Shown: piece after piece, positions 17,535 to 24,347 of the stretch | Layout of the letters: each line of letters begins with the position of its first letter | How positions within the stretch are numbered: the stretch's first letter is position 1 | Origin: Peptoniphilus_A olsenii | GTDB taxonomy: Bacteria > Bacillota > Clostridia > Tissierellales > Peptoniphilaceae | Direction: 5' to 3' | DNA length: 64,000 nt | Assembly: GCF_040545475.1 (NCBI RefSeq) | Contig: NZ_JBEPMA010000001.1 | Location: 62,001 to 126,000 of the forward strand | Translations under genes and position numbers: made by a program | The notes under the pieces: generated by a model | The model's input: only the letters and a program-made list of their open reading frames with translations | The model's database searches: none | What the model was told of the DNA's origin: nothing

Positions 17535-18621
17535 TTTAGACACTTATTTGTTTATTGATTTTAATTATGGCTTGATTGGATATGTTGAAAATAATACTTT
17601 AATGAGAATCAGCGATATCAATGAGGATAAGCTAGGTAATATTTATAGAGCAAGGATAACTAATATTGATAAAAATCTAAATGCTGCTTTTGTAGATATT
17701 GGAGAAAAACATAAGGCTTTTTTAAGAATTGATGCAAAAGATGAAATATATGAATCAGATATTAAGATTTTACAAGTAATTAAAACTCCTAAAGATAAAG
17801 GTTTAAAATTATCAAAAGAAATATCATTGCCTAATAGATATTTTGTGATTTTTCCCTTTGAAAAATTTGTTAAGTTTTCTAAAAAATTAGGAGATGATTT
17901 TATTTGTAATAATAAAATGGAATTAGAGAATATAAGCCAAAAGTATAGAGTTGGTATTCTTGTTCGTACAGAAGCTAGTAGTCTAGATGATAAGATTATG
18001 TATAAATACTTAGAAAAATCCTTAATACCAGCTCTTAATATTAAAACTGAAGAAAATAAATTACCAGTACCTAAACTTTTATATAAAGCAGATAAAATTA
18101 AAGATTTTTTATCTGAGTTTGCACTCAATATTCCTCTTATTAGTAACAATAAAGAATTTAATGATAAAAGATTTGATTGTATTTTTGATGATGGTTTTTC
18201 TATAATATTTTATGAAGATATTTTAAAAAAATATAAAAGCTTTTTTAAATCCAATATTGTCCTAGAAAATGGCTCAAGAATTTTAATTGAGAAGACACAG
18301 GCTCTTACAGTTATAGATATTGACACCTTTAAATTTAATTCATCAAAAACTCATAACTTTGAAAGAACAGCATATGTTGTCAATAGTGGTGTTATTAATG
18401 AAATATTTAATCAAATTATAAATAGGAATTTATCCGGTATAATAATAATAGATTTATTAAAAATGAAATCAAAGAAGAATAGAGTTAAAATTTTAAAAGA
18501 ATTTCGTGAGGTTTTCTTCCAAGATAAGAATATAAAAAACATTGATTTCACTTCTTTGGGTTTGTTAGAACTTTCGCGTAAAAATAATGGCGAAGAATTA
18601 AAAAAGAAATTAGGTGATTGA
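17494..18621 (+). CDS. rng: Short RNase E/G-family ribonuclease
   Basis: This 375-residue protein matches RNase E/G. An S1 domain lies at about 46-115 (GNIYRARITNIDKNLNAAFVDIG), the 5-prime-sensor pair Arg158-Thr159 sits in GILVRTEAS, and the DNase I-like catalytic part has aspartates in LTVIDIDTFKF (about 275) and SGIIIIDLLKM (320). The family block GLLELSRKN is near the end. The zinc-link CPxCxG motif and the small C-terminal domain are missing, so the product is shorter than typical RNase G (more than 400 residues) and its tetramer interface is probably altered. AGGAAAG at 17481-17487 supports ATG 17494, which overlaps the MinD-like gene by 41 bases. Confidence 0.85.
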   Translation: MKRGHGYKNSLETNLDTYLFIDFNYGLIGYVENNTLMRISDINEDKLGNIYRARITNIDKNLNAAFVDIGEKHKAFLRIDAKDEIYESDIKILQVIKTPKDKGLKLSKEISLPNRYFVIFPFEKFVKFSKKLGDDFICNNKMELENISQKYRVGILVRTEASSLDDKIMYKYLEKSLIPALNIKTEENKLPVPKLLYKADKIKDFLSEFALNIPLISNNKEFNDKRFDCIFDDGFSIIFYEDILKKYKSFFKSNIVLENGSRILIEKTQALTVIDIDTFKFNSSKTHNFERTAYVVNSGVINEIFNQIINRNLSGIIIIDLLKMKSKKNRVKILKEFREVFFQDKNIKNIDFTSLGLLELSRKNNGEELKKKLGD

Positions 18622-18622
18622 T

Positions 18623-19177
18623 TTGAAAATATGTGCCCTTGGTGACTCAATATTTGCAGGATATCTGGTAAATGGTAAATCTTTGATATATCATTTAATG
18701 AAAAAAGGATATTCAATTGATAATTATGGAGTTAATGGCCTCACAAGTGATGAACTTCTAAGCGCTATATATAATATAATTAATTATGATATTTATTTGA
18801 TACACATAGGTCTTAACGATATTTTAAATGGATATTCGTTAGATAAAATATTCAATAACATTTTAAAAATAATTAAACATCTAGATACTTTTGATTCAAA
18901 AATCTACATTTGTTCTCCATATAAATTGGAATATAAAAATGTTTCAAAATCATTATTATTTTTTTAGAGTTTTAACTCTGCTAATAAAAAGATTGAAACA
19001 TTTGATGAAAAAATTAAAGCTATAAAATCTCATACTAACATTGAAGTTATATCGTTTTATGACTATTCACTTAAAAATCCCATAGGGGATGATTTAATTG
19101 ATGGTATACATCCAAATGAAAATCTTCATAGAAAATTAGCAAATTATGTGGAGGAATTAATTAATGGACATATTTGA
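18623..19177 (+). pseudogene. SGNH/GDSL hydrolase interrupted by an in-frame TAG
   Basis: One reading frame of about 184 codons encodes a complete SGNH hydrolase, but a TAG at 18965-18967 splits it at about codon 115. Before the stop lie the nucleophile block CALGDSIFAG, the glycine block NYGVNGLTS and the block HIGLNDIL (Gly and Asn of the oxyanion hole). After the stop, in the same frame, comes the Asp-His block DGIHPN (around 19110) and a normal helical end with TGA at 19175-19177. The truncated product would lack the catalytic Asp and His. AGGTGA at 18612-18617 favours TTG 18623 over GTG 18614. The 3-prime end overlaps the next gene by 14 bases. The cause may be a recent nonsense mutation or a sequencing error next to a T7 run. 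Confidence 0.8.
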
Positions 19178-20342
19178 TATCTTGACCAAAAAATTTAATT
19201 ACAGAAAGTTATCTTTTAGAGAGAAGAGTTTAGTATCTGTATGTTTTTTCCTATTTATACAGTTGATTTTTCTTAAATTTTGGATAAATCCGAAATCAAA
19301 TTACTATGAAGAACTGCATTTTCATAATCAATCTTTGGAGAAAGAAAATATAAATAACGAAGATTACGTTGGATATTTAAATTTTGCAGATGCGAATATA
19401 AATAAATTCATAAAAGCCAATAATCTAAGTAAAGATAATATTTATAAAGATATTAATTCAGATAAGGAAATATTAAAAATAGATGGAAATATACCTAAAG
19501 ATGATTTTAAAAAGATTATAAATATGCCAGATTTTTATGGTTTTAATAAAATTGAACTGAGAAGGATTTCAGAGGACAATTTTACATATTCTTTTGAATC
19601 CTTTAAACCTGCCGAGAGAATACTATATAAAGATTTGAAAAATGCTTATTTTTCATATTCATCTGAGTCAAACACAAAAGAAAATAGTGAAAATAATTTG
19701 ATAAAAGAAACAGAAGAAGCAGTAAAATCACTGGATTTTAAAGAAGTTAATTTAAAAAATAATAATAATAATTTAACAAAAACAAAAAATAATAGTAAAA
19801 CTAAACAAAATACTAAAAATGCAGATACTATCATATCAAATAATTCTAATATTGATGCTTCTCAAACTAAATCAAATGTAAGTATGCTTGCACAAACAAA
19901 ACTCTCTGCGAATACAACTGCTAAAATAAAAACAGAAACAGATATAGAAAAAATAATCAATGAAGATGTTCAGACCTCCAATAAATTAGATAATTTTGAA
20001 AGAAAGTGTATATTTGATTTATTGAACAATAGCAACATAATAGAATTTCAAAAAGCCAATATTATTTCTTGCAATTTTACTGAGTTATTAGCAAACAGAT
20101 TTATATTCCTCGAATTAATAGATAATAAAGATTTATTAAATATAGAATTATTTGTACCTTATAATTATAATGGTAATTTTGGTGTAGTAAATGAGTTAGG
20201 TGAATATAAAAGATTAGATAGTGAAATAGAAATAGGAAAGTGGAACAACGTAGAATTAAAATTGAACAATATGTCTAAATTTTATTATTTACCAAATGAA
20301 GATGGAGAAATTATATTTTATTTGAGAGATGTTTATGAATAA
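19164..20342 (+). CDS. PilO/GspM-like membrane protein of the pilin cassette
   Basis: This is a 392-residue bitopic protein. The N-terminal cytoplasmic basic segment, one membrane helix (about 22-42, LVSVCFFLFIQLIFLKFW), a short helical stretch with Asn-Gln-Ser-Leu-Glu-Lys and a small alpha/beta region to about residue 160 resemble PilO/GspM-type inner-membrane alignment proteins. A low-complexity linker rich in Asn, Lys and Thr follows (about 165-265), then a beta-rich C-terminal domain (about 275-392) that I do not recognise. GGAGGAA at 19150-19156 precedes ATG 19164, which lies inside the end of the SGNH frame. Placement directly before four pilin-like genes is the main support for a pilus role. 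Confidence 0.5.
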   Translation: MDIFDILTKKFNYRKLSFREKSLVSVCFFLFIQLIFLKFWINPKSNYYEELHFHNQSLEKENINNEDYVGYLNFADANINKFIKANNLSKDNIYKDINSDKEILKIDGNIPKDDFKKIINMPDFYGFNKIELRRISEDNFTYSFESFKPAERILYKDLKNAYFSYSSESNTKENSENNLIKETEEAVKSLDFKEVNLKNNNNNLTKTKNNSKTKQNTKNADTIISNNSNIDASQTKSNVSMLAQTKLSANTTAKIKTETDIEKIINEDVQTSNKLDNFERKCIFDLLNNSNIIEFQKANIISCNFTELLANRFIFLELIDNKDLLNIELFVPYNYNGNFGVVNELGEYKRLDSEIEIGKWNNVELKLNNMSKFYYLPNEDGEIIFYLRDVYE

Positions 20343-20793
20343 GTATAAAGGTTTTACTTTAATTGAATTAATATTTGTTATATCAATAATACTTATATTA
20401 ACAATGATGGCAGGACTGAATTATAATATTATTGATAAAATAGAAGGCAATAATCAAATAAAAGAATTAGTATATAATATAAATCAAATGAGAACCTACT
20501 CACAGGTCCACAATAAAGCAACAGTTATTGATTTTAATGATAAAGGTTATACATTAAAATTTTCTGGTAAATCTCAAAATTTTAATTTTAACAATAAAGT
20601 GAGATTGATAGAAACTAATTTGAATTCTGTTAGGTTCACTGCTAAAGGTAAACCATCCTATAAAAATTATGAAAACTCTGCAGGTACAATTATATATGGA
20701 ATTGAAAATAAAATATATAAAATAACTATAGAGCCTGTTACTGGAAAAGTAAATTTAAAAAATGTAGAGGAATTAAATGAAGAAAAAATATAA
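20335..20793 (+). CDS. Type IV pilin-like protein (GspH/FimU-like)
   Basis: This 152-residue prepilin has a short leader ending KYKG and the class III signal GFTLIELIFVISIILILTMMAG. Cleavage would follow the Gly, the mature protein starts with Phe, and Glu is at position +5. The hydrophobic helix is followed by a soluble domain with mostly beta character. Its size and first place in the set fit GspH/FimU-type minor pseudopilins. I chose ATG 20335, seated after GAGAG and overlapping the previous stop by 8 bases; ATG 20329 is possible and adds two residues. A prepilin peptidase is required but not encoded in this window. Confidence 0.85.
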   Translation: MNKYKGFTLIELIFVISIILILTMMAGLNYNIIDKIEGNNQIKELVYNINQMRTYSQVHNKATVIDFNDKGYTLKFSGKSQNFNFNNKVRLIETNLNSVRFTAKGKPSYKNYENSAGTIIYGIENKIYKITIEPVTGKVNLKNVEELNEEKI

Positions 20794-21139
20794 TGGACAT
20801 ATAATGATTGACGTCTTAATGTCTTTATGTGTCGTTGGAATTTTAGCAAGTATAATTCTGCCTAATCTTACAACTTTGCTTCATAACAACAAAGCAAATA
20901 CTACAACTAATAATCTTATTGATTACGTAACATCAAATTTAGAAAATGTAATTTCTAACAACTATCACAATGGTACTCTTGATTTGAACATTGAAAACAG
21001 TGAATTTTATGATATAAAATTGTACAATACAAAAGTTGGTCGTTTAAATAAAGTAATAATACAGGGGAAAGATAAAAATTATGATAAAGAAGTACAATTC
21101 GAAATATATTTGTGGGATGAGGGGCTATTCTCTAATTGA
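20777..21139 (+). CDS. Pilin-like protein with atypical +5 residue (GspI/PilV-like)
   Basis: This 120-residue protein starts MKKKYNGHIMIDVLMSLCVVGILASIILP, a prepilin-like leader ending in Gly. His is at mature position +1 and Asp replaces the usual Glu at +5. The helix continues into a small soluble domain. Length and second position in the set resemble GspI/PilV. GAGGA (20767-20771) supports ATG 20777, overlapping the first pilin gene by 17 bases. Asp at +5 keeps the negative charge that pairs with the neighbouring N-terminal amine, so function may be retained. Confidence 0.72.
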   Translation: MKKKYNGHIMIDVLMSLCVVGILASIILPNLTTLLHNNKANTTTNNLIDYVTSNLENVISNNYHNGTLDLNIENSEFYDIKLYNTKVGRLNKVIIQGKDKNYDKEVQFEIYLWDEGLFSN

Positions 21140-21593
21140 ATTAATTTTAGGAGTTTCCCTATCCATAATTATAATGTCAATTTTGTTATCTGTTTTAAAT
21201 ATAACACAAAAATCTCTAAATATAACATATAAGCAAAATTTGACCGATACAAAAATAATAAGTGCAATAGAATACATAAAAGACGAAATTAGAAGCTGCC
21301 ATTATTATATAGAGAATAATGGTAAATATTATTTTGTTGTTGATGAAGGCAATAATTACAGATACATAAATTTTGTCAAAAATGGAAGAGATATAAAAAG
21401 GAAAGTATCTAATCAAAAAACATTAGTTAAAAATAAAGAGATTTATTTTGAAGGAAACAATATTTTACTTGAAAATTGTGATGATTTTAATATAGAGATT
21501 ACAGATAATTTAGTAAGAATAAGTATAAGGTTTAAAAACCAATCATTTGATGAAACCTTGGCAATGAGGGCGAAAAAGTATGAAAAAAAATAA
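21117..21593 (+). CDS. Pilin-like protein (GspJ/PilW-like)
   Basis: This 158-residue prepilin has an extremely short leader, MRG, followed by YSLIELILGVSLSIIIMSILLS. Gly comes before cleavage and Glu is at +5. The soluble part has alternating beta and polar segments (HYYIENNGKYYFVVDEG ... NNILLENCDDFNIEI). Size and third position in the set fit GspJ/PilW. ATG 21117 is chosen because it puts the processing site at residue 3; the in-frame ATG at 21081 would create a 15-residue leader with Cys and Tyr. It overlaps its neighbours by 23 and 14 bases. Confidence 0.8.
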   Translation: MRGYSLIELILGVSLSIIIMSILLSVLNITQKSLNITYKQNLTDTKIISAIEYIKDEIRSCHYYIENNGKYYFVVDEGNNYRYINFVKNGRDIKRKVSNQKTLVKNKEIYFEGNNILLENCDDFNIEITDNLVRISIRFKNQSFDETLAMRAKKYEKK

Positions 21594-22524
21594 AGGCATC
21601 ATCTACATATATACTATTTTATTAACTTGTTTAATTTCTGTTATAATTTATTTTGTTTATTCCTACATTTCTAAAGGCTCTATATTAAATTTTAGAAGAG
21701 AAGATATCATAAATTCTCAATATAAAGCAGAATCTATAATTAATATTCTTGTAGCTGATGAAACTTTTGAGGATAAGTTTAGAGAATTTTATTTGTCCGA
21801 TGAACCAAATAGAGTTTTTTCACCTACATTTCTACCAGAAAATACAGAATTAGAAAGATGTTTTATAAGTAAAAGCCCAAATTCTCATATGGACGATAAA
21901 GTTACTATTACTGTAAGTTCTATGTATAAAAATGTTAAATCAGAAGCAAGACTAATTGCTACCGCAATAAATGAAATATATAAAAATAAAACTGGTATTG
22001 TGAATTCATCAAATATAAGACCAAATAATTTAAAATTAATAAAAGAAAAGTTTAATAAATTTGACACTATAGATAAATATAAAATTATAAGGCTAGAAGG
22101 TGACTTCATAATAAAAAAAATTAAATCTAATTATTTCGTTTGTGAAGAGAAAATTGTTAAAAATGAAAATGATGAAAATGAAAATATTATTGAAGAGCCA
22201 ATTCATAAAATTTCGAACACTGACATTTTAATACAAGATAGAGGTACCATAATTTTTAAAAATAGTATAATAAGTTCTATTTTTTTGATAGTTAATGACA
22301 AAGTTTTATTTAATGATTATGATATTCATGGTATAATAGTTTTAAATGAGAAAGCACAGGTATCTAAATCGCTAAATTTAAAAGGATATTTAGTCGATTT
22401 ATATGACAAGAATACATATTCTAATGTAGAGTACAGTGAAAGTATCCTTAAAAAGTTTAGGGATGCATTGCCAAATTATGTGCAATTTGAACCGGTTGCT
22501 TTGAACTATTTTGAAACAGAATAA
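21580..22524 (+). CDS. Large pilin-like protein without +5 Glu (GspK/PilX-like)
   Basis: This 314-residue protein begins MKKNKGIIYIYTILLTCLISVIIYFVYSY, a basic leader ending in Lys-Gly and a hydrophobic helix without an acidic residue at +5. This is a feature of GspK/PilX tip pilins. The length matches GspK (about 300-330 residues) and it is fourth in the set. The extracellular part has no motif I recognise; an acidic Asn/Glu repeat (KNENDENENIIEEP) lies around residues 197-210. A prepilin processing site is plausible but not certain; it could instead be an ordinary single-pass membrane protein. efp follows 17 bases later. Confidence 0.6.
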   Translation: MKKNKGIIYIYTILLTCLISVIIYFVYSYISKGSILNFRREDIINSQYKAESIINILVADETFEDKFREFYLSDEPNRVFSPTFLPENTELERCFISKSPNSHMDDKVTITVSSMYKNVKSEARLIATAINEIYKNKTGIVNSSNIRPNNLKLIKEKFNKFDTIDKYKIIRLEGDFIIKKIKSNYFVCEEKIVKNENDENENIIEEPIHKISNTDILIQDRGTIIFKNSIISSIFLIVNDKVLFNDYDIHGIIVLNEKAQVSKSLNLKGYLVDLYDKNTYSNVEYSESILKKFRDALPNYVQFEPVALNYFETE

Positions 22525-22541
22525 CAAATTAGGAGGCTTAT

Positions 22542-23099
22542 ATGATTACAGCAGGAGATTTAAGAAAAGGATTAACATTTGAATGGGATGGAGATGTTTT
22601 CGAAGTCATTGATTTTCAACATGTTAAACCTGGCAAAGGTGCTGCATTTGTAAGAACTAAAATAAAATCAGTATTAAATGGCGGAATTAAAGATATTACT
22701 TTTAATCCTTCTGAAAAATTTGAAAGAGTAGTTATTGAAAATAAAGAAATGCAATACCTTTATTCTGATGGAGAATTATACTACTTTATGGATCAAGAAT
22801 CTTACGAACAAATTCCTTTAGAAAAAGAGATGGTAGAAGAAGCTCTAAACTTTATTAAAGAAAATGACATGGCAACTATTAATTTTTATAAAGGTAAGGC
22901 TTTTAGAGTTACTCCACCAAACTTTGTTGAATTAGAAGTTATTGAGACTGAACCAGGTGTTAAAGGAGATACTTCAAGTGGGGGTTCTAAGCCTGCCAAA
23001 GTTGAAACTGGATTCACTCTTAATGTACCTCTTTTCATAAATACGTCAGATGTAATTAGAATTGATACTAGAGATGGAGAATACATGTCTAGAGTATAA
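22542..23099 (+). CDS. efp: Translation elongation factor P
   Basis: EF-P (185 residues) relieves ribosome stalling at polyproline stretches. The N-terminal KOW-like domain has DFQHVKPGKGAAFVRTKIK, in which the loop Lys (about 32) is the usual modification site, and two OB domains follow, ending in VIRIDTRDGEYMSRV. AGGAGG at 22531-22536 precedes the ATG. No lysyl-modifying EpmA/EpmB genes are nearby; Gram-positive EF-P often uses other modifications or none. Confidence 0.97.
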   Translation: MITAGDLRKGLTFEWDGDVFEVIDFQHVKPGKGAAFVRTKIKSVLNGGIKDITFNPSEKFERVVIENKEMQYLYSDGELYYFMDQESYEQIPLEKEMVEEALNFIKENDMATINFYKGKAFRVTPPNFVELEVIETEPGVKGDTSSGGSKPAKVETGFTLNVPLFINTSDVIRIDTRDGEYMSRV

Positions 23100-23112
23100 C
23101 ATGGAGGATGTT

Positions 23113-23424
23113 ATGGAATATTTACTAAAAAGAATATCGTATTTAAAGGGTTTAGCAGATGGTTATGATTTAGATACATCTACTAATGAAGGGAAAATCT
23201 TAAGTGAATTGATTGACATTTTAGGCGACGTTATAGATGAAATGGTTGATTATCGTGAAGGAATTGAAGATTATGTGGATATAATTGAAGAAGATTTGTC
23301 AAATCTAGAGGATTATGTCTATGAAGATGATGATTTCGATATTTATGACGATGACGATTTTGATTTCGATAATCTAGAAATTTTTGATGATGAAGATGTA
23401 GATTTTAGTGAGGAAGAAGAATAA
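23113..23424 (+). CDS. CD1247 N-terminal domain-containing acidic protein
   Basis: This protein of about 103 residues starts MEYLLKRISYLKGLADGYDLDTSTNEGKIL, which matches the CD1247 N-terminal-domain family regularly encoded right after efp in clostridia. The second half is extremely acidic, mainly Asp, Glu, Tyr and Phe (about residues 60-103). Function is unknown. I chose ATG 23113 because GGAGG at 23103-23107 is well placed for it; ATG 23101 lies before that site. A terminator follows 7 bases after the stop. Confidence 0.8.
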   Translation: MEYLLKRISYLKGLADGYDLDTSTNEGKILSELIDILGDVIDEMVDYREGIEDYVDIIEEDLSNLEDYVYEDDDFDIYDDDDFDFDNLEIFDDEDVDFSEEEE

Positions 23425-23430
23425 ATTAAA

Positions 23431-23452
23431 AAGCCCCAAGGGGCTTTTTTTA
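23431..23452 (+). terminator. Intrinsic terminator after efp and the CD1247-like gene
   Basis: The inverted repeat AAGCCCC/GGGGCTT has a very tight centre (effective loop CAAG) and is followed by eight T. It ends the long transcription unit that begins at 14592. Confidence 0.92.
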
Positions 23453-23517
23453 TATGAAATTTAATAAATCAAACTAATGCAAGATTAAAATCTGAAATAC
23501 TTGAAATTATCAATAAA

Positions 23518-23546
23518 TTGATTATAAATATAGTATTTGGTATAAT
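23518..23546 (+). promoter_or_regulatory. Strong sigma-A-type promoter for the Gls24-nusB-xseAB operon
   Basis: TTGATT (23518-23523), a 17-base spacer and TATAAT (23541-23546), with TGg directly upstream of the -10 box. The predicted transcription start is about 23553, giving a leader of about 20 bases with CGGAGGTG. Confidence 0.8.
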
Positions 23547-23573
23547 TATTTTAATAAATTCGGAGGTGTTAAT

Positions 23574-23945
23574 GTGGAAAATTATTTAATAGATGAAAAT
23601 GTATCAGAAGGACAAATTATGGTTTCTGAAGATGTTATAGCAACTATTGCAACTGTAGCTGCAGAAGCTGTCGAAGGTGTAGTAAAAGTATCTTCAAACT
23701 TTAAATCTCAAGTGTCTGATATTTTAAATACAAAAAACATAACAAAAGGTGTTAAAGTCAATATAGGAGAAAAACAAACAGTTGTTGATGTATATATAAC
23801 TATAGAATATGGAAAAAAAATCGTAGAATTGAGCGAAAAAGTTCAAAAAGCAGTTAAAGATGCAATAGAAAACATGACAGATTTTGATGTCGTTGAAGTC
23901 AATATTCACCTATCTGGCATAGCTGTCAAAACTAATAATCAATAA
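23574..23945 (+). CDS. Asp23/Gls24 family envelope stress response protein (YqhY-like)
   Basis: This 123-residue cytosolic protein has the Asp23/Gls24 fold signature ISEDVIATIATVAAEAVEGVVKVSS and the C-terminal VEVNIHLSGIAV. Directly before nusB this is the YqhY position known from Bacillus and clostridia, where the protein is tied to control of fatty acid synthesis. The GTG start is set by CGGAGGTG (23561-23568). It is the first gene after the promoter at 23518. Confidence 0.9.
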   Translation: MENYLIDENVSEGQIMVSEDVIATIATVAAEAVEGVVKVSSNFKSQVSDILNTKNITKGVKVNIGEKQTVVDVYITIEYGKKIVELSEKVQKAVKDAIENMTDFDVVEVNIHLSGIAVKTNNQ

Positions 23946-23946
23946 A

Positions 23947-24345
23947 ATGAGTAGAAAAAAAGCACGAATAGGAGCCATGCAATCTTTGTATGCTATGGAA
24001 GCCAATGACGATTTTTCTGAACATAATTTAGAGCTATTCCTTGAGAATAATAACTTTTTAGGTGATGAATTAGATTATATAAACCGTGTTATACCTGATT
24101 TATTAAGTAATATTGACAAAATAGATTCTACGATTCAAAAAAATTTAAAGGGTTGGACAATGGCAAGACTTGCTAAAGTTGATAGACAAATTCTCAGAAT
24201 TGCTGTCTATGAATTTTTATTTAAAGATGATATTCCACCTGAAGTTTCCATTAACGAGGCAGTTGAGATTGCTAGACTTTATAGTACAGAAGAATCTCCT
24301 AAATTTATTAATGGAATTTTAGGAAGCATTTATAGGAGTTTTTAA
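23947..24345 (+). CDS. nusB: Transcription antitermination factor NusB
   Basis: NusB (132 residues) binds boxA RNA with S10 in antitermination complexes on rRNA operons. The all-helical domain shows RKKARIGAMQSLYAME, the Arg-rich RNA-binding start, LAKVDRQILRIAVYEFLF and INEAVEIARLYSTEESPKFINGILGSI. The ATG comes one base after the previous stop with no strong Shine-Dalgarno sequence, so it is probably translationally coupled to the Gls24 gene. Confidence 0.95.
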   Translation: MSRKKARIGAMQSLYAMEANDDFSEHNLELFLENNNFLGDELDYINRVIPDLLSNIDKIDSTIQKNLKGWTMARLAKVDRQILRIAVYEFLFKDDIPPEVSINEAVEIARLYSTEESPKFINGILGSIYRSF

Positions 24346-24347
24346 TT

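Noticed and set aside
17643..18149. 168-residue minus-strand open frame inside the RNase E/G gene
   Set aside because: It is antisense to a conserved domain, has no ribosome binding site, and has the composition expected of a shadow frame.
18965..18967. Recoding of TAG as an amino acid (pyrrolysine-like) in the SGNH gene
   Set aside because: TAG ends yggS, miaB, punA, the DUF5317 gene, ispF, rho, pyrH and uppS here, and RF1 is present. No pyl genes are in the window.
18955..18975. Frameshift at the T7 run in the SGNH gene
   Set aside because: The downstream motifs continue in the same frame as the upstream ones, so a single indel cannot explain the break; a base substitution giving TAG does.
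23724..23909. Small Phe/Tyr-rich minus-strand open frame inside the Gls24 gene
   Set aside because: Low-complexity shadow of AT-rich coding sequence.
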